Source: Paractinoplanes maris
GTDB taxonomy: Bacteria > Actinomycetota > Actinomycetes > Mycobacteriales > Micromonosporaceae
Direction of reading: 5' to 3'
Length of the DNA stretch: 64,000 nt
NCBI RefSeq assembly: GCF_023544465.1
Contig: NZ_JALPVL010000009.1
Span: forward strand, 248,001-312,000
Part shown: piece by piece, positions 50,647-58,206 of the stretch
Layout: every line of letters starts with the position of its first letter
How positions within the stretch are numbered: the stretch's first letter is position 1
Notes under the pieces: model-generated
Seen by the model: the letters and a program-made list of their open reading frames with translations, nothing else
The model's database searches: none
Told to the model about the DNA's origin: nothing
Position numbers and translations under genes: made by a program

Positions 50647-52101
50647 TCATGTGCGTGTCCGACGGACGAAGAAGGCGCCCACCAGCACGAGCAGGCCGAT
50701 GACCCAGGCGGTCAGGAAGGCGGCGTGTCCGGCCGACGTGGCCTGGGGCATGCTGAGCACGCCGGCGTCCCGGGCACCGGAGCCGACGGTGTAGGCGGAG
50801 ATGAAGACCGCACCGAAAGCGGCACCGGCGAGCTGCTGCGCGGCGGCGAAGGCCGAGGCGCCGTGCGGGTACAGCTGGGGGCGCAGGCCGCCCATCGCAC
50901 TCGTCGTGAGGGTCGCCCACATCGCGGCCTGCGCGCTGGTGAACACCAGCCACGCGACGATCAGCGTGACCACGCTCGTGCTCTCGTCCACCCGGCTCAG
51001 GAACCACAGGACGGCCAGCCAGACGACCGCAGCGGGGATCATCAACGGGCGTGGGCCGAAGCGGTCGTACACCCGGCCACTCGCAGCGGCCACGATCGAG
51101 ATCGCCGCCCCGCCCGGGATCAGGAAGAGGCCGAGCTGCAGGGTGCTGAGGCCGGTGACGTTGGTCAGCACCAGCGGGAGCACGACCAGCAGGCCGATCC
51201 CGTTGCCCGCGACGAAGAGCATCACCAGCAGCGGCGCCGTGAACGACCTCCGGAGGAAGATCCGCAGGTCCAGGAACGCGTTGTCGCGACGCTGCAGGGG
51301 AATCTGCCGCAGGACGAACGCCAGCAGGCCGGCCAGACCCACCGCGACCGGCAGGTACGGCGAGATCGGGGTGTGCCCGGAGGACGCCTCGCCGATCAGG
51401 GAGAGTCCGTAGACCAAGCCTCCGAACCCGAGCGCGGACAGCAGCAGCGACGGCACGTCCAGAGCCACCGGCTCGGGGGTGGTGGTGTTGGGCAGCTTCC
51501 ACGCGCCCAGGGCCAGGGCCGCGATGGCGATCGGCAGCATCAGGATGAACAGCCAGCGCCAGCTCAGTGTGGACAGCACGAGACCGGACAACGCCGGCCC
51601 GACCGCCGGCGCCACGGCCGGGACGGCCGTCGTGATCGCCATCATCCGGCCCCGGCGACCGACCGGGACCAAGCGCATCGTCGTGGTCATCAACAGGGGC
51701 AGGAAGACGGCGGTGCCGAACGCCTGAATGACCCGGCCGGCCACCAGGACACCGAACGCCGGCGCGATCGCGGCGAGCGTCGTCCCGACGATGAACAGTG
51801 ACAGCGCGACCAGGAAGACCGTTCGCAGGTGGAAGCGCCGCATCACGAAACTGCTGGCCGGGATCAGCACTGCCATGGTCAGCAGGAAGCCGGTCGTGAC
51901 CCACTGCCCGGTGCTCGGGGTGACCCCGAAGTCCTCGATCAGCGTCGGGAGCGCGACTCCCAGGAGCAACTCGTTGAGGAAGACGATGAACGTCGAGACG
52001 ATCAGGATCCCGATGACCAGGGCGACGCCCGGCGGGAGCCGATCGCCGGAGTGGACCGTCGGTGCCGGCGCGGCGACGTCGAATTCCGATGAGGTGCTCA
52101 T
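50647..52101 (-). CDS. DHA2-family MFS drug exporter under MerR control
   Basis: A 484-residue exporter with about 14 membrane helices. VFLNELLLGVALPTLIEDFG is in helix 1, VSLFIVG and GRVIQAFGTAVFLPLLMTTT occupy the motif A-C region, and the tail is short. Its stop lies 33 bases upstream of the oxidoreductase start. The start at 52101 is the most likely of several in-frame candidates (52122 and a GTG at 52170); none has a strong ribosome site. The 15-base palindrome at 52166-52180 and the divergent MerR gene suggest ligand-induced expression. Substrate unknown. Confidence 0.87.
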   Translation of the reverse strand: MSTSSEFDVAAPAPTVHSGDRLPPGVALVIGILIVSTFIVFLNELLLGVALPTLIEDFGVTPSTGQWVTTGFLLTMAVLIPASSFVMRRFHLRTVFLVALSLFIVGTTLAAIAPAFGVLVAGRVIQAFGTAVFLPLLMTTTMRLVPVGRRGRMMAITTAVPAVAPAVGPALSGLVLSTLSWRWLFILMLPIAIAALALGAWKLPNTTTPEPVALDVPSLLLSALGFGGLVYGLSLIGEASSGHTPISPYLPVAVGLAGLLAFVLRQIPLQRRDNAFLDLRIFLRRSFTAPLLVMLFVAGNGIGLLVVLPLVLTNVTGLSTLQLGLFLIPGGAAISIVAAASGRVYDRFGPRPLMIPAAVVWLAVLWFLSRVDESTSVVTLIVAWLVFTSAQAAMWATLTTSAMGGLRPQLYPHGASAFAAAQQLAGAAFGAVFISAYTVGSGARDAGVLSMPQATSAGHAAFLTAWVIGLLVLVGAFFVRRTRT

Positions 52102-52165
52102 GGGCGTGCTCGCGGGCGGCATCGGGTGAGGTTGTTGGTCCCAGACATGCGACGATCGTGCAACC

Positions 52166-52180
52166 TTCACACGATGTGAA
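52166..52180. promoter_or_regulatory. MerR-type operator in the divergent exporter promoter
   Basis: TTCACACGATGTGAA is a perfect palindrome with a 3-base centre. On the minus strand it directly follows TTGACA (52182-52187). This places the dyad inside the -35/-10 spacer, as MerR-family activators require. A second TTGACA with a weaker dyad (52224-52238) precedes the MerR gene itself. Confidence 0.65.
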
Positions 52181-52258
52181 TGTCAACTCTGAGCGACGAG
52201 TGGTCCCTCACAGCCAGCAAACCTTGACATCACTGTAACGTTGCCTCAGGAGGTGGTC

Positions 52259-52651
52259 ATGAAGATCGGCGAGCTGGCGAAACGCACCGAGGTCCCGACG
52301 CGCATGCTGCGCTATTACGAGGAGCAGGGGCTGATCACGCCGCAGCGGCAGCAGAACGGCTACCGGGAGTACGACGAGTATCTGGTGGATCGGGTGAAGA
52401 AGATTCGCGGTCTGCTCGACTCCGGCATTCCCACCCGCATCATCGGTGACATGCTGCCGTGTCTCAACCAGCCGCAGGAGATCGTTGTCGCCGATCCCGA
52501 CCCTGAGCTGCGCGAGTTGCTTGTGCGGGAGCGCGACCGGATGGCTGAGCGCATGGCGCTGCTGGAGCATCATTGCCACGCGCTCACCCAGTACATCGCC
52601 GCCATGGACCGATCCATCGATGCCACGACGGTGTCCCGCCGACCGCGATGA
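52259..52651 (+). CDS. MerR-family transcription regulator
   Basis: A 130-residue regulator. The N-terminal winged helix (MKIGELAKRTEVPTRMLRYY, then EEQGLI) is followed by the NGYREYDEYLVDRVKKIRGL helical region and a coiled-coil dimerisation helix (RELLVRERDRMAERMALLEH). No Cys cluster or large ligand domain is present, so it is not a metal or redox MerR. The ATG at 52259 has AGGAGG 5 bases upstream. It is divergent from an exporter/oxidoreductase operon and is its likely regulator. Confidence 0.9.
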   Translation: MKIGELAKRTEVPTRMLRYYEEQGLITPQRQQNGYREYDEYLVDRVKKIRGLLDSGIPTRIIGDMLPCLNQPQEIVVADPDPELRELLVRERDRMAERMALLEHHCHALTQYIAAMDRSIDATTVSRRPR

Positions 52652-52681
52652 AGAGCCGCATGCCGACGACCCGGACCTGAT

Positions 52682-53269
52682 CTATGAGCAGTGGCGGGTC
52701 ACGGGGGAGAGCCAGCCGGTCAGGGTGGGGCCGAGGGTCTTGTCGATGTCCTTCGAGGTCTTGATGGCGCCGAAGAACTTGTCGTCGGTCGACTTGCTGT
52801 GCATCTGGGTCGCGGCCTTCTTGCCGGCGGCCTTGAGGTCGGCGTCGTCGCTGGTCGCGGTGGCCTCCTGGACTGCGGTGGCGAACGCGGCGAGGGACTG
52901 CTGCGCGGCGGCGATGGTCTTGCGGTCGGCCACGAACTTGGTCAGCGACTCGGCCAGGGGCGCCATGTTGGTCTGGTAGGCCCGGCCCAGCGCCTCGCAG
53001 GTGTTGCGGATCGCGGCCGGCGGCGTCGAGGCGGCCGCGGCGGACGGACCTCGCGCGGCGGACGGAGCCTGCGCGGTGCCCGGCGGCGGCTGAGCGGTGC
53101 CACACGCGCCGGCGCTCGAAAGCATGCCCACCACTACGAGGGCGCCCACGATGCGGCCGGTTCTTCCCGTACGCCGTTCCGGACGCGGCCGGGATACCGG
53201 GCTCGCGACCGTGAGGAGGGCTGCGGTGGCCGGGGAGGTGGGGTGGGTCTGGTTCAGGATGTGGCGCAC
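52682..53269 (-). CDS. Exported (possibly lipid-anchored) protein, unknown function
   Basis: A 195-residue protein with an Arg-rich N-terminus, a hydrophobic segment (IVGALVVVGMLSSAGAC) and a Cys that could be a weak lipobox. A Pro/Ala-rich linker and a helical C-terminal domain of about 110 residues (NTCEALGRAYQTNMAPLAES, then AAAQQSLAAFATAVQEA) follow. I recognise no family. I chose the GTG at 53269 because an exact CelR/CebR operator at 53304-53317 would otherwise lie inside the gene. That site suggests induction with cellulases. A cell-surface role in polysaccharide use is an inference. Confidence 0.6.
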   Translation of the reverse strand: MRHILNQTHPTSPATAALLTVASPVSRPRPERRTGRTGRIVGALVVVGMLSSAGACGTAQPPPGTAQAPSAARGPSAAAASTPPAAIRNTCEALGRAYQTNMAPLAESLTKFVADRKTIAAAQQSLAAFATAVQEATATSDDADLKAAGKKAATQMHSKSTDDKFFGAIKTSKDIDKTLGPTLTGWLSPVTRHCS

Positions 53270-53303
53270 GGTGGGAAACCCCCTGGGGATGAGGCCGGGT
53301 CGA

Positions 53304-53317
53304 TGGGAGCGCTCCCA
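53304..53317. promoter_or_regulatory. CelR/CebR-type operator (exact)
   Basis: The exact palindrome TGGGAGCGCTCCCA, extended to ATGGGAGCGCTCCCAT, 35 bases upstream of the GTG start of the exported protein gene on the minus strand. Confidence 0.75.
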
Positions 53318-53356
53318 TCGACCCTGCACCCTACGGCGTCCAGAGACTCCTGTCGA

Positions 53357-53797
53357 TCAGTCGCGGTTGGGGAGGCGCTCGGTGATCTCCTGCAGCAGCC
53401 AGCCGTTGCCGTCCGGGTCGGCGAACGACGCGTAACTGCCGTACGAGCGACCGCCGGGATCGGGACCGGGCTGGCGGGAGCTGGTGTCCAGACCGCGCAG
53501 TCCGTGCCAGGTCTCGCTGACCTTGACGCCCCGGCTCAGCAACTCGTCGCGGGCGGCTTCGATGTCGTCGACGATGAGTATCAGATCCTGGGAGGAGCCG
53601 GCGGGTGCGGCGGTCAGCCCCGTACCGAATTGGATCGAGGCTTTGGAGCCGGGCGGCGTGAGCTGAACGATCCGCAGGTTGTCGTTGATCGGGAAGTCGG
53701 CGTCCAGACGCCAACCGAGGGTCTCGTAGAAGGCCTTGGCCCGGTCGACGTCGGACACGGGCAGGACGGTGACCTCGAAGCGGAAGTTGACTGTCAT
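53357..53797 (-). CDS. VOC-superfamily (glyoxalase/bleomycin-resistance fold) protein
   Basis: A 146-residue protein of two beta-alpha-beta-beta-beta halves. The first is TVLPVSDVDRAKAFYETLGW; the second ends FADPDGNGWLLQEI, where the Glu is a typical metal ligand of the fold. Family members range from glyoxalase I to extradiol dioxygenases and drug-binding proteins, so the reaction cannot be assigned. It is on the minus strand, next to the XRE regulator gene 53903-54760, and separated from the downstream exported-protein gene by the CelR-type operator. Confidence 0.8.
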   Translation of the reverse strand: MTVNFRFEVTVLPVSDVDRAKAFYETLGWRLDADFPINDNLRIVQLTPPGSKASIQFGTGLTAAPAGSSQDLILIVDDIEAARDELLSRGVKVSETWHGLRGLDTSSRQPGPDPGGRSYGSYASFADPDGNGWLLQEITERLPNRD

Positions 53798-53902
53798 GAC
53801 TACAGGCTCGCCCCGGACCGGCCCCGATCGCCCCAGGGCAACGCCCTGGTGTGCACCCTGGCCCGCAGGCAGCTCGCTCGCACCGCGCCCCCCGGCACGC
53901 CG

Positions 53903-54760
53903 TCAGGTTCGCTGGGCGCCGGGTCGAGGCTCGGGGGTCCAGCTGCTGAGCAGCGGAAGCACGCGCGCGGTAGGCGAGCCGACCTCGACGGTGTAGATCA
54001 CCAGGCGCTGGTCGGGGCAGTGCGGCAGCGTGACGGCTTCGATGTCGAACTCGAGCTGTCCGGCCGCCGGGTGGGCCAGGCGCTTGGTGACCGACGACTG
54101 GTCGGTGACCCTGTGGTCGTCCCACCACTCGGCGACCTGCGGTGCCCCCTCCCGCAGCTGGCCGACGAGCTCGGTCAGTTTCCGGTCCTGCGGATGCCGC
54201 CCGGTCTCGTACCGCAGCCCGCCCACCGCCGCCCGCGCGAAGTCCTCCCAGTTGAGGATCCGCTCGCGGGCGGCCGGGTCGAGCAACAGCCACCGCACGA
54301 ACGACGCTCCCGGCTCGAACGTCTGGCCCAGCACCGTGTCGAGCAAGGCGTTGCGGGCCAGCACCTCGGCCCGGCGTCCGAGCAGCAGAGCCGGCAGGTG
54401 GTCGAGCGCGGTCATGACCCGCAGCAGCCCTGGCTCCGGGCGTTGCGGGCGTTCCCATGCGACTCCGCGCGGCGCGGGCTTGGCCAGCGCCCGCAGGTGC
54501 CGGCGTTCGATCTCGTCGAGGCGTAGCGCCCGGGCCAGCGCGTCGCACATGTCGTCGCTCAGCGTGGTCTGCCGGCCCTGTTCGAGGCGGCTGTAGTGGT
54601 CGGGGCTGATCCCGGCCAGCACGGCGAGCTCGTCCTTGCGCAGACCGGGGACGCGCCGGGCCCCGGGGAACGGCGTGATGCCGGCCCGGGCCGGGGTCAG
54701 CCGGTCGCGACGGGATCGCAGGAAGGACCCCAGCGCGGCGTTGGGGGTGCGGGTGGCCAC
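53903..54760 (-). CDS. XRE-family regulator with MmyB-like ligand-binding domain
   Basis: A 285-residue repressor-type protein. An N-terminal helix-turn-helix (RRVPGLRKDELAVLAGISPD, then HYSRLEQGRQ; about 35-65) is followed by an MmyB-like PAS-related domain (about 110-275, GRRAEVLARNALLDTVLGQT). Family members bind fatty acids or other small molecules and usually regulate adjacent genes for SDR or other redox enzymes. GTG at 54760 was chosen. Divergent from it lie an SDR remnant and a Gfo/Idh/MocA gene, so it may once have regulated an SDR gene that is now destroyed. Confidence 0.85.
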   Translation of the reverse strand: MATRTPNAALGSFLRSRRDRLTPARAGITPFPGARRVPGLRKDELAVLAGISPDHYSRLEQGRQTTLSDDMCDALARALRLDEIERRHLRALAKPAPRGVAWERPQRPEPGLLRVMTALDHLPALLLGRRAEVLARNALLDTVLGQTFEPGASFVRWLLLDPAARERILNWEDFARAAVGGLRYETGRHPQDRKLTELVGQLREGAPQVAEWWDDHRVTDQSSVTKRLAHPAAGQLEFDIEAVTLPHCPDQRLVIYTVEVGSPTARVLPLLSSWTPEPRPGAQRT

Positions 54761-54861
54761 TTCGCCATCGTAAGAGGTCGTTCCGCCTTGAACCTGGTCA
54801 CGCCGTGACCAGGGACAGCTCGACCTGGCTGCCGCACCGCCGGGTCCGTTGACTGAGCTCC

Positions 54862-55020
54862 ATGAGCGATTCGCGTACGGCATCGGTCACCGCCGGAACC
54901 CCGGCCGGCCGGGCCGGCACACCGCACGAGGTCGCCTGGATCGTGTCCGACCGCGCCGCCTACCCGCACGGCGCCGAAGTTGCCGTTGACGGCGGCATCA
55001 CCGCCACCAAGCTGTTCTGA
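54862..55020 (+). pseudogene. Remnant of an SDR gene (C-terminal end only)
   Basis: A 52-codon open frame, ATG to TGA. The second half (EVAWIVSDRAAYPHGAEVAV, then DGGITATKLF) is the conserved C-terminal end of a short-chain dehydrogenase (the usual region is SD...aYitG...vDGG). All Rossmann and catalytic parts are missing. The first 24 codons do not resemble SDRs. Very likely a leftover of a deleted gene next to its former regulator. Confidence 0.7.
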
Positions 55021-55035
55021 GAAAGAGGGATCGCC

Positions 55036-56109
55036 ATGGAAAGCAGACAACTGCGGGTCGGCATCATCGGGGCGGACACCAGCGCCAGCTGGGCCCAGGT
55101 GTCCCACATCCCGGCCATCCAGGCTCTTGCGGGCGTCACGCTGGCCGCGGTGGCCACCCGGCGCGAGCAGAGCGCCCGGCAGGCCGCGGCGGCGTTCGGC
55201 GCCGGGAAGTGGTTCGCGGACCCGTACGCGATGATGCGCGACGACGCCGTGGACGTCGTCACGGTCGCGGTCCGGGTCCCCGCCCATCACGACCTGGTGC
55301 TGGCCGCCCTCGACGCCGGCAAGATCGTCTACTGCGAGGCGCCGCTCGGGGTGTCGCCCGCCGAGACCCGGAAGCTCGCTTCGGCCGCAGGCTCCCGGCC
55401 CAGCGCCATCGGCTTGCAGGGCCGGCTCAACCCGTCCGTGCGCCGGGCCGCGCAGGTGGTCGCCGGGGGCGGCATCGGCCGGCCGCTGACCGCCCGGGTC
55501 GTGTCCACCTCGTCGGCGTTCGGGCCGGTCACCGCCTCGCCGTACGAGTATTTCGAGCGCGCCGCGTCCGGAGCCAACCTGCTCACGGTCACGGCCGGTC
55601 ACACCCTCGACATCGTGGAGGCGGTGCTGGGCGAGATCACCGAGGTCGACGCGCGGGCCGAGACGCTGTGGCCGCACCCCACCCTGGCCGACACCGGGGA
55701 CAAGGCGACGCGGGAGGTTCCCGACCACGTCGACGTCCTGGCCCGCACCGCGACGGGAGCGGTGCTCACCGCCGGCATCTTGGGCGGCGTGGCACCCGGG
55801 GACGCCACCTTCCGGTTCGAGCTGCGCGGCACCGACGGGTGGCTCACCCTCACCGGCGGCACGTTGTTCGGCGTTCAGGCCGGCGATCTGACTTTGACGT
55901 CGAGTGCCCCGTTCGAGGCGCCGGACCGGCCGGTCGCGCCGGTCACCGGGCCCGCGATCAACGTGGCCGAGATGTACGCCGGCCTGGCCACCGGCTCCCG
56001 CGCCGTCCCGGATTTCGCGCTGGCCCGGCACAACACCGAGCTGATGTCCGCGGTCGCCGCCGCCGCGGCCACCGGGCAGCGCGTTCACCTTCCGGTCTTG
56101 CCTGGATGA
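55036..56109 (+). CDS. Gfo/Idh/MocA-family NAD(P)-dependent oxidoreductase
   Basis: A 357-residue sugar or cyclitol dehydrogenase-like protein. The N-terminal Rossmann domain (LRVGIIGADTSASWAQVSHI, about 5-125) contains the family CEAPLGV motif (usually EKP) near residue 115. The C-terminal alpha/beta domain includes AGHTLDIVEAVLGEI with the conserved His. The EAP-for-EKP change replaces the Lys that normally helps position substrate and cofactor, so activity may be altered. It lies upstream of the CelR-type site of the GH5 gene but is not clearly co-regulated. Confidence 0.83.
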   Translation: MESRQLRVGIIGADTSASWAQVSHIPAIQALAGVTLAAVATRREQSARQAAAAFGAGKWFADPYAMMRDDAVDVVTVAVRVPAHHDLVLAALDAGKIVYCEAPLGVSPAETRKLASAAGSRPSAIGLQGRLNPSVRRAAQVVAGGGIGRPLTARVVSTSSAFGPVTASPYEYFERAASGANLLTVTAGHTLDIVEAVLGEITEVDARAETLWPHPTLADTGDKATREVPDHVDVLARTATGAVLTAGILGGVAPGDATFRFELRGTDGWLTLTGGTLFGVQAGDLTLTSSAPFEAPDRPVAPVTGPAINVAEMYAGLATGSRAVPDFALARHNTELMSAVAAAAATGQRVHLPVLPG

Positions 56110-56131
56110 CGAACGCATTAAATACTGTCGA

Positions 56132-56145
56132 TGGGAGCGCTCCCA
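56132..56145. promoter_or_regulatory. CelR/CebR-type operator (exact)
   Basis: The exact palindrome TGGGAGCGCTCCCA, 43 bases upstream of the GTG start of the GH5 cellulase gene. This is the expected place for repression relieved by cello-oligosaccharides. Confidence 0.82.
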
Positions 56146-56187
56146 AGCTGTCGATGGCAGCACACACTCCGATCTCCGGGAGTACAT

Positions 56188-58149
56188 GTGTTCCGTACCC
56201 GAGTGACCACCTGCCTGGCCGCCGTGCTGGGCCTGACCCTGGCCCTGCCCTCGACGGTTGCCGCCGCCGCGGCCGATCCCCCCACCCGGGCCGCCGCACC
56301 GGCGGCGGCCGCGGCCGCCCCGGCGACCGACTGGCTGCATGTCAACGGCAACCAGATCGTCGACGCCGCCGGCAACCCGGTCTGGCTCACCGGCGTCAAC
56401 TGGTTCGGCTTCAACGCGTCCGAGCGCGTCTTCCACGGCCTGTGGTCGGCCAACATCACCGACATCACCAAGTCGATGTCCCAGCGCGGCATCAACATCG
56501 TGCGGGTCCCGATCTCGACGCAGCTGCTGCTGGAGTGGAAGAACGGCCAGGCTGCCGCGCCCAACGTCAACACCTACGCCAACCCGGAGCTGGCCGGGAT
56601 GAACAGTCTCGAGATCTTCGAGTTCTGGCTGGCGCTCTGCGAGACGTACGGAATCAAGGTCCTGCTCGACGTGCACTCGGCCGAGGCCGACAACTCCGGG
56701 CACATCCACCCGGTCTGGTACAAGGGCGCGATCACGCCGGAGCTGTATTACCAGGCCTGGGAGTGGGCCGCGACCCGCTGGAAGACCAACGACACGGTGG
56801 TCGCCTTCGACCTCAAGAACGAGCCGCACGGCACGGCGAACGACCCCATCCGCGCCAAGTGGGACAACTCGACCGACATCGACAACTGGAAGAACACCGC
56901 CGAGACCGCGGCCCGGCGCATCCTCGCCATCAATCCCGAGGTGCTGATCCTGGTCGAGGGGCAGGAGATCTACCCGCGCGAGGGCAAGACCTGGAGTTCG
57001 CCCAACACCAACCCCGACCTGTCGCCGAACTACTACAACAACTGGTGGGGCGGCAACCTTCGCGGTGTGAAGGACTACCCGATCAACCTCGGCGCGAATC
57101 AGGACCAACTGGTCTACTCCCCGCACGACTACGGCCCGCTCGTCTACAACCAGCCGTGGTTCGACAAGCCGTTCGACAAGGCTTCGCTGACCAACGACGT
57201 GTGGCGCCCGAACTGGTTCTACCTGCACGAGAACGGCACCGCGCCGCTGCTGATCGGCGAGTGGGGCGGCCGGCTCGGCCAGGACGCGCGGCAGGACAAG
57301 TGGATGACCGCGCTGCGCGACCTGATCGTCGAGAACAAGCTGCACCAGACGTTCTGGGTGCTCAACCCCAACTCCGGCGACACCGGTGGCCTGCTGCTCG
57401 ACGACTGGAAGACCTGGGACGAGCAGAAGTACGCCCTGTTGAAGCCCGCGTTGTGGCAGTACAGCAACAAGTTCGTGAGCCTCGACCACCAGGTGCCGCT
57501 GGGCGGCTCGGGCATCACGACCGGCATCAGCCTGGGCCAGCGCTACAGCACCGGCGGTGGCGAGAACGACGCCACCGCACCCAGCGTGCCCGGGCAGCCG
57601 GCCGCGACGAACGTGACGGCCACCGGCGCCACGCTGACCTGGGCCGCCTCGACCGACAACGTCGGCGTCACGGCGTACGACGTGCTGCGCGGCGGTTCGG
57701 TCGTCGCGACGGTGTCCGGCACGACCTACAACGCGACCGGTCTGACCGCCTCGACCGCCTACACGTTCAGTGTTCGCGCCCGCGACGCGGCCGGTAACGT
57801 CTCGGCGGCCTCGACCGGACGCACCGTGACCACCACGGCCGGCGGTGGCAGCAGCGACCAGGGTTGCACCGCCACCTACAAGACCACCAGTTCGTGGACC
57901 GGGGGATTCCAGGCCGAGGTCGCCGTACGCAACACCGGCACCACCGCCGGCGCGCGGTGGACCGTGTCCTGGACGTACCCGAGTGGCACGACCGTCGCCT
58001 CCCTCTGGAACGGCGTGCTCACCACCCCGGCCGTGACCGTGCGCAACGCCGACCACAACGGCGCCCTGGCCGCCGGGGCCGGCACGTCGTTCGGCCTGGT
58101 CGGCACCGGCCCGGCCGCCACCCCGGCGGTCAGCTGCACCCTGGCCTGA
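56188..58149 (+). CDS. Exported GH5 endo-beta-1,4-glucanase (cellulase) with FN3 and CBM2
   Basis: A 653-residue secreted enzyme that should cut internal beta-1,4 bonds of cellulose or a related glucan. The signal peptide (about 1-40) is followed by the GH5 barrel (about 50-430) with acid/base Glu212 in DLKNEPHG and nucleophile Glu358 in LLIGEWGG. A fibronectin III module (about 470-555) and a CBM2-like domain (about 560-653, WTGGFQAEVAVRNTG) complete it. GTG at 56188 has GGGAG 5 bases upstream. A CelR/CebR operator is directly upstream. The shared FN3-CBM2 tail and operator link it to the 11637 hydrolase. Confidence 0.92.
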   Translation: MFRTRVTTCLAAVLGLTLALPSTVAAAAADPPTRAAAPAAAAAAPATDWLHVNGNQIVDAAGNPVWLTGVNWFGFNASERVFHGLWSANITDITKSMSQRGINIVRVPISTQLLLEWKNGQAAAPNVNTYANPELAGMNSLEIFEFWLALCETYGIKVLLDVHSAEADNSGHIHPVWYKGAITPELYYQAWEWAATRWKTNDTVVAFDLKNEPHGTANDPIRAKWDNSTDIDNWKNTAETAARRILAINPEVLILVEGQEIYPREGKTWSSPNTNPDLSPNYYNNWWGGNLRGVKDYPINLGANQDQLVYSPHDYGPLVYNQPWFDKPFDKASLTNDVWRPNWFYLHENGTAPLLIGEWGGRLGQDARQDKWMTALRDLIVENKLHQTFWVLNPNSGDTGGLLLDDWKTWDEQKYALLKPALWQYSNKFVSLDHQVPLGGSGITTGISLGQRYSTGGGENDATAPSVPGQPAATNVTATGATLTWAASTDNVGVTAYDVLRGGSVVATVSGTTYNATGLTASTAYTFSVRARDAAGNVSAASTGRTVTTTAGGGSSDQGCTATYKTTSSWTGGFQAEVAVRNTGTTAGARWTVSWTYPSGTTVASLWNGVLTTPAVTVRNADHNGALAAGAGTSFGLVGTGPAATPAVSCTLA

Positions 58150-58206
58150 CCGCACCGGGGAAAGCGACTGGCGTGACGGGACGTTGCTCGGGCCCACAAT
58201 GCGGGC

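Noticed and set aside
52682..53329. Longer form of the exported unknown protein starting at 53329
   Set aside because: It would place the exact CelR/CebR operator inside the coding region; the GTG at 53269 leaves the operator at promoter distance.
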